Of a stretch of DNA of 64,000 nt, positions 32,177 through 56,600 are shown piece after piece (position 1 is the first letter of the stretch; every line of letters begins with the position of its first letter). A program made the translations under genes and the position numbers. This DNA is from Thamnaconus septentrionalis (lineage: Eukaryota > Chordata > Actinopteri > Tetraodontiformes > Monacanthidae), in assembly GCA_009823395.1 (NCBI GenBank), contig CM020510.1, forward strand, positions 16,658,273 through 16,722,272. Reading direction: 5' to 3'. Under the pieces are notes generated by a model that had not been told where the DNA came from, made no database searches, and saw only the letters and a list, made by a program, of their open reading frames with translations.

Positions 32177-34317
32177 CAAAAAAAAAAAAAAAAAAAAAAA
32201 AAAAAGAATCCCTATGTTCAACAGAAGGGTGGATAAGCACAATGTGTATTCACTTATTACAGTGTTTAAAGTTAACACAAAATGCGAAAGAGAGGCAGGG
32301 GATAAGCTCAAACACCTAGGGAAGGACTTGCAGGTGGGGGGCATGGAATCTGTAAGGTACTAAAGATACAGCAAAACTTGTTCATGGGTTTATTGATATT
32401 TCGAGGAGAGGTCACTTCGGACATTTCCAAGCCTGACGTGTGGTGTCTGTCCCCTTGGCCCTTGGCCAAAGGGGGAGGGAAAAAAAAAAATCTCTGAAGT
32501 CAATCTGAAAAAATACATTAGACTTATTACTGTGGTGGCTCCTGTTCTCGAGTATCACTTAAAGCACAAGTGAATACAGAGACGAACGAGGGTTGCCAGG
32601 TTGGTGCATATTGTGGAGGTTGTCGGCGGGTCAAAACCTATGAAACCTGCCGACACGCCGTCAGAAAGACTTCAGGCCTCTCTTTGAAATGTATGTGCAA
32701 AACCATAGATCATTAAGCAAAATGGACACTGGTGTGGGGGGAGGGGGGAGGGCAACATGAAACATTTAAGCACAGTTTTACTTAAAAATGAAAATTACAC
32801 TGTATCCACAGCCTAAGGAACTAATATACCCTAATAAATAACTGTGCTATTGTTTAGTACATGCGAGGGCTAGGATTCGCAACCCTATGTGAAATGGCCA
32901 TTGTTCTCTCCCTTGATGATTAGTCAAAGCTATGGCAACGATACTGCAAAGCAGTGATTCTGCTGTGAATTTAAAGGAAAAAAAAGAAGAACAAACGTAT
33001 CACAAGGGGAGCAGGTCAAACTGTTGTCTACAGCGATGGCATTGGAATAGAACGGCATCATTAAGCCCATGTCCGGTATCTCAGTTTGGGGTTCTAGCGT
33101 GAGTGAAAAATGATCATTTGTCGGTCACCTTCTACAGAAGCAATGAAACTAAAAGCTGGAAAATTAAAAAATATATATACCATAAAAGTATCACACTGAA
33201 GGCAAAAGAAAAGCCCAAAAGCCACCAAATGCATCTTCATACAATGCACTGCTGCTCCACACCTGCCAATAGCACTGTCCAGTGTCGATTAATACAAACT
33301 TAACAATAATCCAAAACAAAAATAATTCCTCAATGACAATTTTGTCTCATGTTTAAAGTTCTTTTTTTTTCCTTCAGGGAAATGAGGATCAGCCTGTTCA
33401 GGCAAAATTTCGATTCCTGAAACTTGTAGCTAGCGACATTGTTGCGCTTCTCAATTTTGTTTCTCGTTAAGATGTTAAACTTTTTGTTTCTTCCCTCCGT
33501 CTCCGCTCGAGTTCTCAGCCAGTCTCACACACTGCCAGTCACGCACGCAGCCAAGCATACATAACTCATCCACCCATTCTCTCGCACATGCGATACGCTC
33601 TGCCGGACTCCCGGCCCCGCCCGCCGTGGGCAGAGGATGGCGCCTTTTTCGGGGGCGTGTCGTTGGAGGAGATGAACCTGGCTCCTCTGCACTGAGTCCA
33701 GCCATTCATATACAATGGGTCCATTCACACACATGTCTGATAGCGTGGCCGATTCAGGGAGGGGCGCGTCGAGGGTGGCGCCCTCTCTGGTCGGAGGACC
33801 GCAGGATTGTGATGGTTCATGGTCACCTCAGTTCATAATTTATCTTCTTTGATTCTGCATTTTGTTGAGTTGTGGTGTTTTGTTTTTGTTTCATGATCTC
33901 TCGCTGTCGGAATTTCGGATGTCCTTGGTGATCCCAGGCAGACATCAAGTTCGTTTTTCTCGAAGTATCTTGAAGTAGTTTTGCTGAAGACGGACCGCTC
34001 CAATAACGCAGAAGTTATGTCGGCATGTCTCTCAACCGTTCGATGTAGATGTTTTGCTGTTTTGCAACATGTAGCCACTCATTCTCACTCGCATCCACTC
34101 GCCATCTCAAACTTCATTTGGGCCGGTCCCCCTGGAATGCCAAATGAAATCCACACATTTTTCTCTCAGATAAGATGCAGCCATTGGATCCCAAGAGCCA
34201 AGCACAATGTATCAAATTTTTCACATTCTCGCTCTCTCTCGCTCTTTCTCTCCTAATTTTTTTTGTAGAACAGAGTGCTGCATCGTGAACGAAACTCCAG
34301 AAGACCCCGGATGTCGT
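32177..34317 (-). other. kpna4 3' untranslated region and intergenic stretch
   Basis: There is no coding frame of note. Reading the minus strand, AATAAA at 32389-32394 is the last good signal before the trim59 copy B unit. The kpna4 3' UTR could thus be up to about 1.9 kb, but earlier signals may be used. A segment around 33590-33790 is richer in CpG. An A run at 32178-32205 marks the junction with the duplicated unit. Confidence 0.45.
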
Positions 34318-44238
<9,921 letters not shown>

Positions 44239-44445
44239 GGTAGCGTCTCTGGTTGCGGTGGATATGATTAAAGCGGTGGAATTAGCTTCTTAGCGCGTCT
44301 AGTTTCCTTTTTCAGCCTTCCGTTCGCAGACTATTTTCTGCTGCCGAGTCCGCGGTGCATACTGGGAATGCCGGTGGCGGAGGGCAGCCTAGCTCTGGCG
44401 TAGAGGAAGGGTGGGGAAACCCCCTCCACTCTCATTGGTCCGCAC
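44239..44445 (-). promoter_or_regulatory. kpna4 promoter region
   Basis: CpG-rich sequence directly upstream of the first codon. On the minus strand there is a CCAAT box at 44434-44438 (ATTGG on plus). GCATTCCCAGTATGC at 44357-44371 resembles the ZNF143/Staf site (TTCCCA.xATGC). Both are common in vertebrate housekeeping promoters. Assignment is by motif only. Confidence 0.5.
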
Positions 44446-45816
44446 AGGCGCCTCACAGAATACGCTTGACAGTGGTTCACCGTTTCCCTTTATTTTTTAT
44501 GTGCTTATTCTTGACATAAACGCGTGTGCTTTTGATGTCTCGATGATGAAATCTTCTTTGTTGTACAGTACTTTGAACAGTTTCCCCTGTAACGCTGTTG
44601 TTTTGTCCTGCTGTGATTTCCCCATCTTAAATTTGAAGTATTTTCTTGAGCAACTACGTTTCATCATCCAACGCGTTGCTGAAATTGCCATATAAAATAA
44701 CTATCAACTTAATAAAAATGCATATTGACGCAAGTATGCCGTCAATACAGTATTTCAGTAGTAAGTTGTGGTCCGTCTCTGGTCTAACAATAAAACTGAC
44801 TTCATCCCCAAATTAAATCACGGGCCACTGATTGAATCTGACAACGCAAGCCTTCGTTGTTAGTCATCACGCCAAATTTGCTTTTCTCTCCTTCCCTCGA
44901 AACAATTTTGGATTCATTTGATTAATTCAGAGGAAGAAGCCTCACATCAGCTTTGTTTCTTTTATCCTGCACAAAACCAAAAGATAATATATGACAGGTT
45001 AGAACCCAAAATGGGTCAACAACACAATGTTTCAGTGAGACAGCTGGCACTGGCAGAATAAAGCGTGTAATATTACCGGTTTTGTTTTCCTAAATAAATT
45101 TTTGTTATTGATGTTATCTTTCATGAATTCAGAAAATATCTACAGTATTGCAATTCAATCAGCCTTCACTGTGGCTGGCTTGCTCTGGCCTGTCTTGCTG
45201 TATCTCTGAAACGTTTAACATACACTGTCCCATTTGCCTGAACAGTTATGTAGTAGCTATAAATAGCAACTTTATTGAATTAAAAAAAAAGTTTACATAC
45301 AACCAACATTCATTGTTATGAGGCTCCAGTTTCAAGACAGCAGTTACAAACAATATAAATGGTCATCAAATAAGCTGTGCTGTGGTATTACAGAAAACAA
45401 CAGGAAAAGTCCCCGATCAGTTTGTATGAAAATATTCTTTACATAACAAAGAGCATTTTTGTGGTATTTAAGGGATCTGATTTAAAAAGTGGAGGCACAC
45501 AGACGGCAGGGCAGGAATCTGTCAAACAACACAAGTTTTATCCATATTTTTCATGTGCAGTGCTGCAAGTACCACTTGAAACGTTTTGCACTTTGCTCAC
45601 GTTTAAACTGTCCTTATCAAATTTCCCTCATATTACATGGTCATTGACTATCACTACCGTGTAGCGATTGTTCATCTTGACCAGAACTGAGGTGGAAGTG
45701 AAAACTGGCACCATACCATTTCTCCTGTGTCCTCCTATCTGTCCTGTCCTCGTGACCTACACACGAGTGTGAGGAGGAATCCAGCAACAAGCGGTCAGAA
45801 AATCAATTTTCTCCCC
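44446..45816. other. Intergenic stretch kpna4-arl14 with arl14 3' UTR
   Basis: AT-rich with no supported gene. On the minus strand AATAAA at 45271-45276 is a good poly(A) signal for arl14, placing its 3' UTR at about 45255-45816. The remaining ~800 bases hold nothing I recognise. Confidence 0.5.
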
Positions 45817-47520
45817 TCATCTGCTGCAGATCAGGACTTTCATGGCGGTGAAACTCAAGCCCTTTGACCTCATCTTAACTTTAATGTCCTCTTGAGTCTG
45901 TTTAATTGGGGTCTTCATCAGATAAATGATTCTCCTGAAGCCTTCCTCTAATCCCATGCCGGTGGCGGCCGAACAGGGCTGGATGAACCAGGCCCGGCCC
46001 TCACACGCTGCTCCCAAATCCAGTTTGCGGCAGAGAACTTCTGGGCTTACAGAACCATGAAGGTCCTGTTTGTTGGCAAGGACCACAAGAGGAATTCCTC
46101 GAAGACTCTCGTATCTCAGGATCTAAAAGTGGAGACAATAGAGCAACTTTATTAGGTAACAGTGCTGTTTTTTTTTGTTTTTTGTTTTTTAAAATAACCA
46201 TTGCTTAAAAAAAGAAGGAAAAACACATCTTTCTTGCACCGGATCTGAGTGAGTAAAAATATATGACAATAAATATTGTATGGTATTCTGAGTGACTTTC
46301 AATTATATATTTCAATTGTATAGACACATTATGATATTTAATTGGATTTAAAGCAGACTAACTACTCTCTAAATACATGTCAAGCAACCCCGACTGTCAA
46401 AGTGAACAGAATACAAAACAATAAAATACAATTCCTCATACATCATATTTTAAAAATATTATTATTTTACAGATTACAAACCACCATCATAGAAGAAGTT
46501 AGCTAGCTCTTCAGTTTCTGCACATCTGAAATAGCAGAGGCATCAAAAAGAACAGAAAGATTGTTCTTCAAAGGAGGTGAGAAGGAAAGGAAGCAAACGA
46601 CTGTACAGGCCTGCTGCAAGAGGGTGCCGGGCAGGCAACCAAATGTATTCAGTCCTACAGCAGGTCACAATGGTGTACTGTTTCAACAGCAGAGGTGCTA
46701 TTTATCTAAGTCGATGAATCTGTAATTTTCAAACAAAAAATTGGCATAAAATAACTAAGTAGTTCTGCTTCAACATTGTTCTACTACAGCTGTTGTTTTT
46801 ATATGAAGTGAAATGGATATTTCCACATGGACGCTAATTAAATCAAGTCAGAGTGATAAGTTTCGACAGTGGGGTAGCGTGGAGAAACTTCCTCCCTTTC
46901 AGAAAATGGAGACCAGTGGGGAGTGCTCGAATGCACAGTGCCCTCTGAAAAGGGCCCGTGCACATATGAGAATGAATAGCTTCTGATATGGGGAGGGGCC
47001 TGCAAAGAAAGCTACTGTTTGTGCAGGGTACAGACTTTCCGCCCTTGGGAAACAGACCACTAGTGTAACAGTGCACGCACACATAGCCTGCACAGTCAGT
47101 CTGAAGAAACCCTTATTTGAGCACATGGATTTAAAATGTACAAAATAAAACTGGTGCGAGACTGAAGCCTTTGCCAAGTATCTAAAACTTCTGCTGGTGA
47201 GTTACCCGGTGGAGTTCCTTGCGGGCCTCGTCCAGCCGCCTCTGATCCCAGCTGTCCACCACGAAAACCAGTCCGGCCGTGTCCGTGTAGTGATGCTTCC
47301 AGTGAGGCCTCATCCTCTTCTGGCCTCCCACGTCCCAAACTGTCAGACTCGGGCTGCTCCTGTCCGTCTCCAGCGTCTCCACGTTGAAGCCCACCGTCGG
47401 CACCGTCATCACGTTCTCGTTATACTTGAGCTTGTACAGCAGCGTGGTCTTTCCCGATCCGTCCAGCCCCAGCAGCAGGACCTGCGCTTGTTTCTGACGC
47501 TTGGATCCATGCACACCCAT
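45817..47520 (-). CDS. arl14: ARL14, ARF-like small GTPase (2 exons)
   Basis: ARF-like GTPase. Mammalian ARL14 acts on vesicle movement, for example MHC class II compartments through ARF7EP and myosin 1E. Exons: 47520-47206 and 46122-45817, phase-0 join, 206 aa (human 192). Gly2 with Ser6 (MGVHGSK) fits N-myristoylation. The P-loop is GLDGSGKTT. Switch I contains the Thr of TVPTVGFN, switch II is [10 protein letters not shown], the guanine-specificity motif is NKQD, and G5 is CSAATG. The C-terminus after [14 protein letters not shown] is longer than in human. ARL11 is the nearest relative; the call rests on position between kpna4 and ppm1l plus the [10 protein letters not shown] start. The intron (1.08 kb) has a normal GT donor and TTTTAG acceptor. 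Confidence 0.9.
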
Positions 47521-50500
47521 GTCCTAGAATCTCAGGTCAGTCGGCTTTCTCCCCAGCACAACTTCCCTCGGCTGCCTTATCTGTATGCCTGGTGCGTCTC
47601 GTCTTCCTCTGAGAGACTGTGCACTCAGAATCCCTTATGTACACACTGGCAGACTGAGCCCGCCCCCTCTGTTGTGATGGGATTCCTTCTGTCCCCCACG
47701 CAGCTTTCAGTAAAGCTATTTATATCTAAAGTGACGCGGCAGCGAAGTTCTCTGGTTACAATGCACAGAGTCACATCACACCTGCCCTGGATCATCATGC
47801 ATACCAGCACAGCAGGATGCCGGAAGTCCATTTTTGTTTGTTTGTTTGCTTATGGCCAAATGTCCAGCAGTCGAGACAAAATAGGAGACTTTAGGAGCGG
47901 ACCACACACACAGGCTGCCTGGCTGAGGTCGCAGTTTCGCAGCACAGACTGGTTACAGTATGTACGTTCAAATGTAAGCAATCTCCTGAGTCATTGTAGA
48001 AGACTGGACCGACAGCCCAAGGTGGAAAAGACCACATGGTGAAAATAATAAAAGCTACCGCAGTACACCCAGATCCCACTGGAGTGGCCTGACATGATTT
48101 GTTGTCAACCCTAACCTGGTGAAAAATAGGTTTCAGAACTGTTTTTTTTTTTTTTTTTTTTTACAGTAGAAGACCTGGCTTTTCTTTTTCTTTGATGGGG
48201 GTGCACTGGCTTGACTGATGTGTTATGTCCTTTGGTGTGAAAATATTGGACATTCTCTCCCAAGGGGAATTTTGGCACCTTTGATGAAGAAGTTGGCTTC
48301 TGTAACAAGAAATCTAAGTACACCAGGGTTGTTTTTCCTTCTTTGGTGACCATTCTAGCTCTACCGTTTTAAGTCCAACAAGTCCAATAATTCTGTTCAA
48401 ATGTATTCTATTGCCAATCATCATCATGTAACAAAATAAACGCGCCTCACAACAACAAAGAACTTCCACCCATTACCAGTAGATGGCAGAAAAGGCCTCA
48501 GATGCCTGGTTGAAGTCGACGATCTATTTCATCTATAATTTCTCAGCTGACCAGAAACTGGGGGGAAGGTTATTGTGGTAGCTTTTCAAAAAGTAGAAAA
48601 TCCAATATGAACAACGTATGGCATCTAGATTGTACTGCGGAATTAGTTTTGTTCTTAAAAATATGAAAAGGCACAGAAATAATGGTATACTTAGCATTTA
48701 ATGTTACCTTTTTCATTTAAAAGTTGATCTCTTACAGTTTAAGTCAACCAAAAACAAGTACAAATGCCAAATAAACAACATCCATTATCGAGAAAAAAAA
48801 AAGAAAAAGCACAAGTTCTGCTATACATAGATATTTTTTATATGTGTGAGGTTAAAGAATTTATTGACAGACATGTCGCTTTCTTAATTGCTGTTTGAAC
48901 AGTGGAGGGGGGAAGAGGGGCACCACCACGACAACAGTATGTACATTCATTTTACAACCTGATGACTCTGAGACATTCTTCCAACAACGCTTTAATGGAT
49001 GTCAGTGGATATGATGGGACACGGTGCAGTGTGTGAATGACACTCCGTTAAATTAAAACGTGAGCATTTTTGGCAGCAGAAGAACTTTAAAAATAAGGCA
49101 ACACCAACAACACATTTCATTCAGGGGCCTGTGGCATTTTGACCCCCAGAGAGAAGTACAATTCTGGAGCAGGACGAAATGAAGGAGAAAGTTTAGCATG
49201 TTTAAAAAATCTCAACCGCACTGTGATGATTTGTGATGTAAAAATAATAATAATGATGATGATGAAATAATCTGAGAACTGTGTTATGGAATAAAAAAAG
49301 AGAATAGCAAACAACTCCATTTTGATTAGGCAATGCCCCTACAATACTGAAATAGAATTCCATGCAATTCCATTTATAACCTACTCCTTTTCTTATTCAA
49401 AGGTTCAAATAATCAGGCAACTGAAAAGCTTGTCATATATTATTAAGTACCTGTGAAACATGATGACACGCAAGATAACTACTAATTCTTTTATCAGTCT
49501 GGTTATTGCTTTGAATCTTCCATTTCATTTGAAACCCATACAAGAGATGAGACCTCGTTACACTCACAATCTACTGCATTACAAAAATTATTACATTTCC
49601 CATTGTTCAGTGGATGCTAATCCGTAATGAGCTGCACAGAAACGGATTGAAAAGCTGGTGCGACAAGGTCCAATGTGTAAACCTTAGCATCCAGTGGCAA
49701 GAAGGCATATAAAAAAAACAACAACTAAATTGATGTCTGTGATATCTTTAGATATGCGGGGGAGCACCCTGTAAATAAAAATGCTTTTTTATTGAAATTT
49801 AATTGTACATTCCATTTGGTGCCGACAGATCTTTGTTACACATTGGGCCTTTTTCAAGCTTTCAAATATTAATTTCCCCAAATAAAATGAAACAAAAAAA
49901 AAACTCAAAACAAAACCTAAAACAAACTTATGCACAGATATAAGCAGCAATGATCTACAAATGTGACATTTGTCAGATTAACTAAATGGAACACTCCAGA
50001 ATCCCGGTGTTCAGCAAGCCTGGTACAGGTTTGGTTGTCCTGTGATAAGTTCTTCTGCTGTACAATATAGGGATATTATCATTGAATGAATGGATTATTA
50101 TAAAGTGTTGCAACACAGACAAATATTTGATCCAAGAAAAATAAAAACACTCTTGTCGCTGTTGGTGGACATCAGTATCAAAAACATGATATGGAAGCCA
50201 TGAGTGAGAAAAGCAAAAACATAAACGAGGAGTTGAAGCTGTACTTCCGGGAGTAGTTGTGAAAAATATATTTCCTATCTAGTTTGCCTCAAACTCATCA
50301 TCCCTGGACGTGATTTGTTTGGTTGAGTGGACAGACATCTCTCGTGTTAATATACATATAAAGCAATACAAAAGAATGCATTGCTGCGCTGAGTTAACTC
50401 TGTTCATTTGCATAACTGCGACACTATTGCGGCATCACTACAAGATGGACGTGTTTCGTGTTCTTTAATTTTTTTTTTCTGTTTAAATTGAGCGGGGAAA

Positions 50501-50649
50501 GTGTGGAGGTGGACTTAACTTCTGCAAATACCTGTGATAGAAATTGCTCCGCTTCAAAAAACTATAGATTCGGCTTTTGAATCTTTCTTTACAAGCCTTG
50601 AATTTATTCATTTATTTCATCTACCTAAGTCAAAACCTCGTCGCCGACT
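47521..50649. other. Intergenic stretch arl14-ppm1l, with ppm1l 3' UTR
   Basis: No supported gene. The 281-codon frame on the plus strand at 47197-48042 is antisense to arl14 exon 1 and lacks family resemblance. Candidate ppm1l poly(A) signals on the minus strand lie at 49788-49793 and 48860-48865. PPM1L transcripts in mammals have very long 3' UTRs, so most of 48800-50649 may be 3' UTR. A T18 run lies at about 48141-48162. Confidence 0.45.
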
Positions 50650-53600
50650 CTAGCGCTCGCCGGCCTTGCCTTTGAATTTGACGACCATGACGGTGATGTT
50701 GTCGGGGCAACCGCGGTAGTAGGACTGGAGGACGATGCTCTTGGCGCCAAAATGGGGCTCGTCCAGCCGCTCCCGGATGAAGCGGACCGCCTCCTCGTTG
50801 CTGAAAGTGTCCCACAGGCCGTCCGACGCCAGGATCATGAACTCCGGCTGCAGCTTGTCCAGGTCGAAGGACATGATGTCGGGATCGGGAATGACCACGT
50901 TGAGGTTCTTCAAGGGATAGTCGCCCAGAGAGCGGGACATGGCCAGGATGCCCTGCACGCGCCAGGAGCCGTTGAAGCTGATGAAGCCTCCTGAGGAGAA
51001 AGAGCCATCGTTGGAAATAGAACGACAGGAGAATTCTGTGGAGCCAGCAGTTAGAAGCTCCCAAACCTACTTACTACTACCAACATTCTACACATCTCCA
51101 AAAAGCAGCTTGGTCAGCCTTCTCTAAATATTTGCTTGGCTGGATTTACTGTCAGTATCTGCAAAAGGCATTGTGATATTGTAGTATGTGACATGTATGC
51201 ACGTGTTTTTTTGGCTGAGCAGATAAAGCAAAGAATGAGCTTTTCTCATGGCCACCAAGACTCAGAAAACCCCTGGCCCACATCTTACACATCTATCTAA
51301 TGCCAAAATCATGCGTGCACCAGTGGACGTTCGATGCACAACTTGCATCATCCTTGCACGACTCTTGTTTCTCTCGTTGCGTGCACTATTGATGCACTTG
51401 CATCAACCTGCCCTTGCGTTATTGTTGGTCTCTCGCTTTTTTATTTATTTATTTATTTTTTTTAAGAGTTGCAGTCTTTAAGTCTTTCTGGATTCTTGTT
51501 CTCTTGGATGTTTTTAGTACTGGAACTACAGTTCCAGAGAGCCAAGACACACCAGTCAAATTCATGTTTGTGTGTCCACTCCTGGCCTGTGAAGTAGATC
51601 ATGATTCTACAGGCGCTTTAAACAGTTGAACAGAATATTCAGAGACATTTACATTCTTCTTCTTCTTCTTCTTCTTCTTCTGTTTAATCTGCATGTATGG
51701 CTACATTTCCGCTCTGGCTCCCAACAGATCTGTGAGCAGGGGATTGCACTAAGAAAGACTTCCATACTAGGTCAGGCAGCCCCCACAGCTCAAAGCAAGC
51801 AAAGCCATAACCGGCATTTTAAAAATACTGAGGTGAAGAGTTCAGCTTAAAAATATCCCATTATGTGTAACACTTTATATGAAAGTGCCCTGAAGTCAGC
51901 GAGAACCCCCACCGAATTCCCAGAGGAAGCAGCTGGCGGGACGTCTGCCAATAGCATCATCCCAATCGTTGGGGAAATGTGATGAAGAGAATGCAATTCA
52001 AAAATAAGCAACAAATAATGACAAATCACCACATTACCTCATGGTTATTACGCGCCCTCACATAATAAACCGCTCAAGGCAGTAATTAAACAAACAGGCC
52101 TGCTGTCACATTATAATTAGCTTACATTTAATTGTCTTCATAATAGCCTTCATTTACTGAAATCTTGTTTTCCCCACAGTTCGGTTAGTGATTCCTCAGC
52201 ACTCTCTGGTCTCCCTCTCAATCACTAACGGCATTATTGCTAATTCAAATGGATGGAGGGAGGGGCGTCAAAGTCTTTTTCACTCAGGACCACGTCATCA
52301 GCGTGTATAAATGCAATTGTTGCTTGACTCATTGTCAGAAAAACTGCCCGTCTGCACATTTGAGTACAATTTATTCCAGCCAGCAATAGTGTGAATACAT
52401 TTGCATAGGTGCAAAAAAAACCAATGCGATTAGTTCTATGGCCTGATGACTGAACTAGGTGTAAAAATCCACATTATTCTAGATCAAACTTTTCAATCAA
52501 AGCGCAGCAGCGGAGATGCGGCGCACGAGATTCCGGTGCACCTCGTCGAGGACGTGGCTGAATTTCTAATCGAACTCAAACAAACCGAGCCGATCTCGAC
52601 TTCCTCTCCCTGTAGTTCCTCCCGCCGCTTCGATCAGATCATCGTCAGATTTCCCTCATCAGCATGGTGATATATGCGGCAAGGTGCTTCTCGGATCCTA
52701 ACGAGCTCATCAGCCTCGCCCCGCAGAGCGGGTCATTAACCAGCCACTGTTTACAGCGACGGTGGCGCCGGCAGCCAAAGAGAAAGTTTCTAACGAGACG
52801 GAGTCGCCTGATGAGAGTGGCCACCTGCGCGGGGCAGCCTGGTTTTTTGTTTTTTCTTTTCAACACTTCCTCCGTTTCCTGAGGGCCTGATTAAAACATC
52901 AGGTTACCACCCTCACCGAGCGAGAACACTCGGCACCCGCGGCACCTGAACGCAACACGACAGCGTGACGCCTCTCCTCCTGTACTCGCCTTAGACCATT
53001 AGATGGAGGCATTCGGCTACTCGGCCGCCGACTGACTCAGCTGGCTACCTGCCCATCAAACTCTCCTCGGTGCTGAGACTTTTTTTTCCCTCCTCTAAAC
53101 GCACCTCAAAACACTAGTCTGCTGTCTGGCTGCAGGTGATAACGTGTGTTTTTCCAGGCAGACTGTGTTATCAGCCATCAGGGTTTTGATGTGAGCCGGA
53201 GCTTAAAGACACACAGATGTGGGAATAAAGGATAAAAGTGTCGAGCTTTGGTCGTGAGACGACTCATTTGATGTTTTCCTGATGTTTTCCTGACAACAAT
53301 CTGCGCGTAATCTGACGTTCCTTGAAGTTTTGAGGGACAATTGACAGAAACAACGCAGTCCGAATGTCCGGACTGTCGTGTTTTGGCCTCACCAGCCTTC
53401 TTGATTCTCTTGCGCTCTTTGAGCTGGTAGGGCTTGTGGTCGTGCGACAGAGGGACGGCGTTGCCGTCTTTGTCGCAGAGGACGCCGCGGGAGTCGCCGA
53501 CGTTGGCCACCGTCAGCTCCTTGTCGGACAGCAAGGCCACCAGACACGTCGTACCTGGTTGGAGAGAGAGAGAGAGAGAAGGGGAGCAGAGGGGGAGGAG

Positions 53601-56600
53601 GGAACACAGCCAGATAACATCATCCGTTTGGAAAATGAATGACTTAATTGTCGAACTGGAAATGAAAAAAATAAACTCTGGCTTCCCTTCATCGGGAACT
53701 TCCTGCTCAAACACATCAGTGACTGTTTGGAACTGCGCTCTTTCAAATCTCTCTTAGAAACTCACTGGTTTAGAACTGTAACAAAATGCTGTTTTTTATG
53801 GTCGGCTACCTTTTCATCCTTGGGGATTTGCGGTTCGTAAATGTGCTTTTGCAAAGTGCCTGAATATCTCAAAAAGTTATGCATGACTAAAAATTCTTCG
53901 TCTCATCATTTTTATTCTGCGCTAATGTGCACAGGGCTAAAGTGGCACACCAGGGCCTCTCGGCGCTGCCCAGCGTTTGCCATTTATTCCAACATATGCT
54001 TGGAATGCTGGCAACACCTTGGCCCTGCACCCGGCGTCACCCCACGGAGCGCTGCGCTGCACGGAAAAAAACTCTCTGAAGACGCGTTCCGTCCGCGCAC
54101 CGCTCACCACAACGCTTGAATTTTAGCCTCCTCCTTCCTCTCTTTGTTTGGCTTTTCCAGCGAGGCAGAACAGAGTCTGGACTCGGAATCTAAGACCTAT
54201 TGTGCACGATCCAAAATCCCGGAGAGGAAGAACAGATCTGCCTGTTTTGCCATCTGCTCGCACAGAAGAGAAGACAAAACTGAAGGGGTGGAGGTGGGGG
54301 TGGGGGGAGGTTCAGGAGTGGAGAATGAGGGGTACAACTGGAATGGACCACCCAGAGCAGGAGCAGATAATACTGGGGAGTCAGGAAGCAAGGCGGAAAA
54401 TGGGAGGTTTAAGGTGCAAAACGGGACGACCTGAAATAAAATTTCAATGTAGAGGCCGCAAGACGCAGATGCCAAGAAAGGAAAAGGTCACTTGTTGGCG
54501 ACACAATCACCTCATTATCCTCACATAAAAGTTGGCCAAAAAAAGAAGTGCTGTGCTTCTGGCTGGACGAAAGATGAGATTAGTTCATAAAAATGACAAT
54601 AAATTGGAGAATCATCTTGAAATACCCAACATGCCCCGCCCTGTAAAGTCAAATGTGAGCACTTCAAATCCTGCAGGTCTACTCCTCCCTGCCCTGCACT
54701 TGGCTACCAGCTAATTTGCTTTATCTCCTTCCAATGGCAATGCAGATAATCGACCAAGGTGCGTCGCTGGCACTCTCCTCTCCCAATTAGGCCGACCGAG
54801 CCAAGCACACATTCAGCGTTCACAATTAAAATGGCACCGCAGCCCGTGTGCACCCTATCTTTTTGCTAATTATAGGCTCAGCCTGAACAGGCGCACGCTC
54901 GGCACACCGCTGCCTCCACTACGCTGTTTACCAAACTGCTAGTTGGCAAAGTCTGAGATGCACTGTTGTTTGTAAAGTTGTAAAATACATATTTTTTTTA
55001 TCTGTCTTTCATGGCGCCAAACAAATACACACAAATGCATTTCCCCAGGGGTAAGTGAGACACATAATGTAATCAATGCACCTGGCCAAAAAGCCATTGC
55101 TGATGCACTTAAATTGGAATAAACAGGGTCTGAAAATAGAATCATTCCAACTTGGGACTTCAGTCGGGGCGTGGTGAGGCAGGTATGGTAATCAGGACTT
55201 TGTGATGCTATAAAAAGGTTAGCGACGCCCCAGCCAGATGTTTGTTCCACCTTCTGAGACCACCTCACAGCTTCATACGTTTTTACCCCCCATGCTTTTA
55301 AACTTGAAAAGTACAACAAAGCATTCGTTTTTGGCAGGACATTGAACGAAGCACCGGAGGGAGTAAACACAAGGCTTAATATACTCTTTTGTGTGGAGCT
55401 TTTTGGATGACTAATCGTGTGGGGCTTCTTCACTGAAATCCACGATAACAAAATTCAAAAGTCTAAAAAAAATTAAGGGTGTAATTTGGGTCCCTTCAAA
55501 GGAAACCAAAGAATTGTTGCGGATTACTTTATTTAGGTATGACTGTTGTCACAAAAGAGGCTCCATCCAATCTGAAGAACACAGAAAAACATTTGCGCAT
55601 ATAACCCAATCTTTGTGCGAAATAATGTCCAGAAAAACAAATATAGTCCTGCATAATGTTGTCATGGTTCCCTGAAGTTGAACTTTTGATTCAAGACGAA
55701 AAGTACCACGCACTTCAACAGCAGCTGGCCCAGCTGGGAACAATGCGGAGGCTTAACGTTTAAACAAACCGTGACAAATACTTGTGCACAGTGTGAACGC
55801 ATCAAACCCTACGGGGAGGGAAAACAATTCTCTGAAGTTAAAAAAGAAAAAGGGGGGTTTGATGAAAAATAATTAAAGCCAAGTAAAGGAACTCAGCCAA
55901 GAGATCCTTCTGAGGGTGAAGACGGAGCCTCGGGCATATCAGGGAAACCTAAATAAGCCTAAATGTCTCACGAGGAGATAATCACTTTGGTTACTTGAGC
56001 GCGGATTGTTGGTGTAAACACTGAACATTCTGTCGTTGCCCTGCAGATATTCGTTTTCCACGATGTTCCGCTTTCTGCCTGTGTTTGTCAGTGACGTGCT
56101 GGTGATCCCCCCGAGAGCTCAGGCGGGGTGAATTTCCACAATTTTGACACACAAAGATATTGCTTGATGTAGCAGATAATAAATACAGTCTTACAGCGTT
56201 TCCATTCTGTCTCGTGTCAGTTACCGAGCCACAAATGATCACAAGCCTTTAATGCGCGATGCATTTTAGCCACAAACGACTCTCTCTTTCCTTCGCATTA
56301 TGTCTTGAGTGCTGATGACTAGACTGATGCTGCTGGTGCTGCTGCGGGACGTGTTTGTGTGCTCGAGCGGTTGCGAATGCGAGTTGTGGGACACGCCGCG
56401 CGGGTCTGCGGCGACAGAGCGGCAACAACACATTAGGAGGATTGTTGCCATAATAGACTCTGAGCTCCTGAGCCATCACATCAAATTCCAATCTCCCTTA
56501 TCTACCTTTCAAGCGCTTTTGTTGCTTGATAAACAGCCAACGTTGGAGATGAATCAGGTCGGTCAGGTCGCGGCGCTGAAGCTGAGCAGAGAGTCTGTTT

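Noticed and set aside
47197..48042. Longest open frame in the window (281 codons, plus)
   Set aside because: Antisense to arl14 exon 1 and upstream DNA; the minus strand has the full GTPase motif set.
54144..54528. Plus-strand frames of 96 and 126 codons
   Set aside because: Gly/Arg-rich composition, no homologue recognised, inside a ppm1l intron without splice support.
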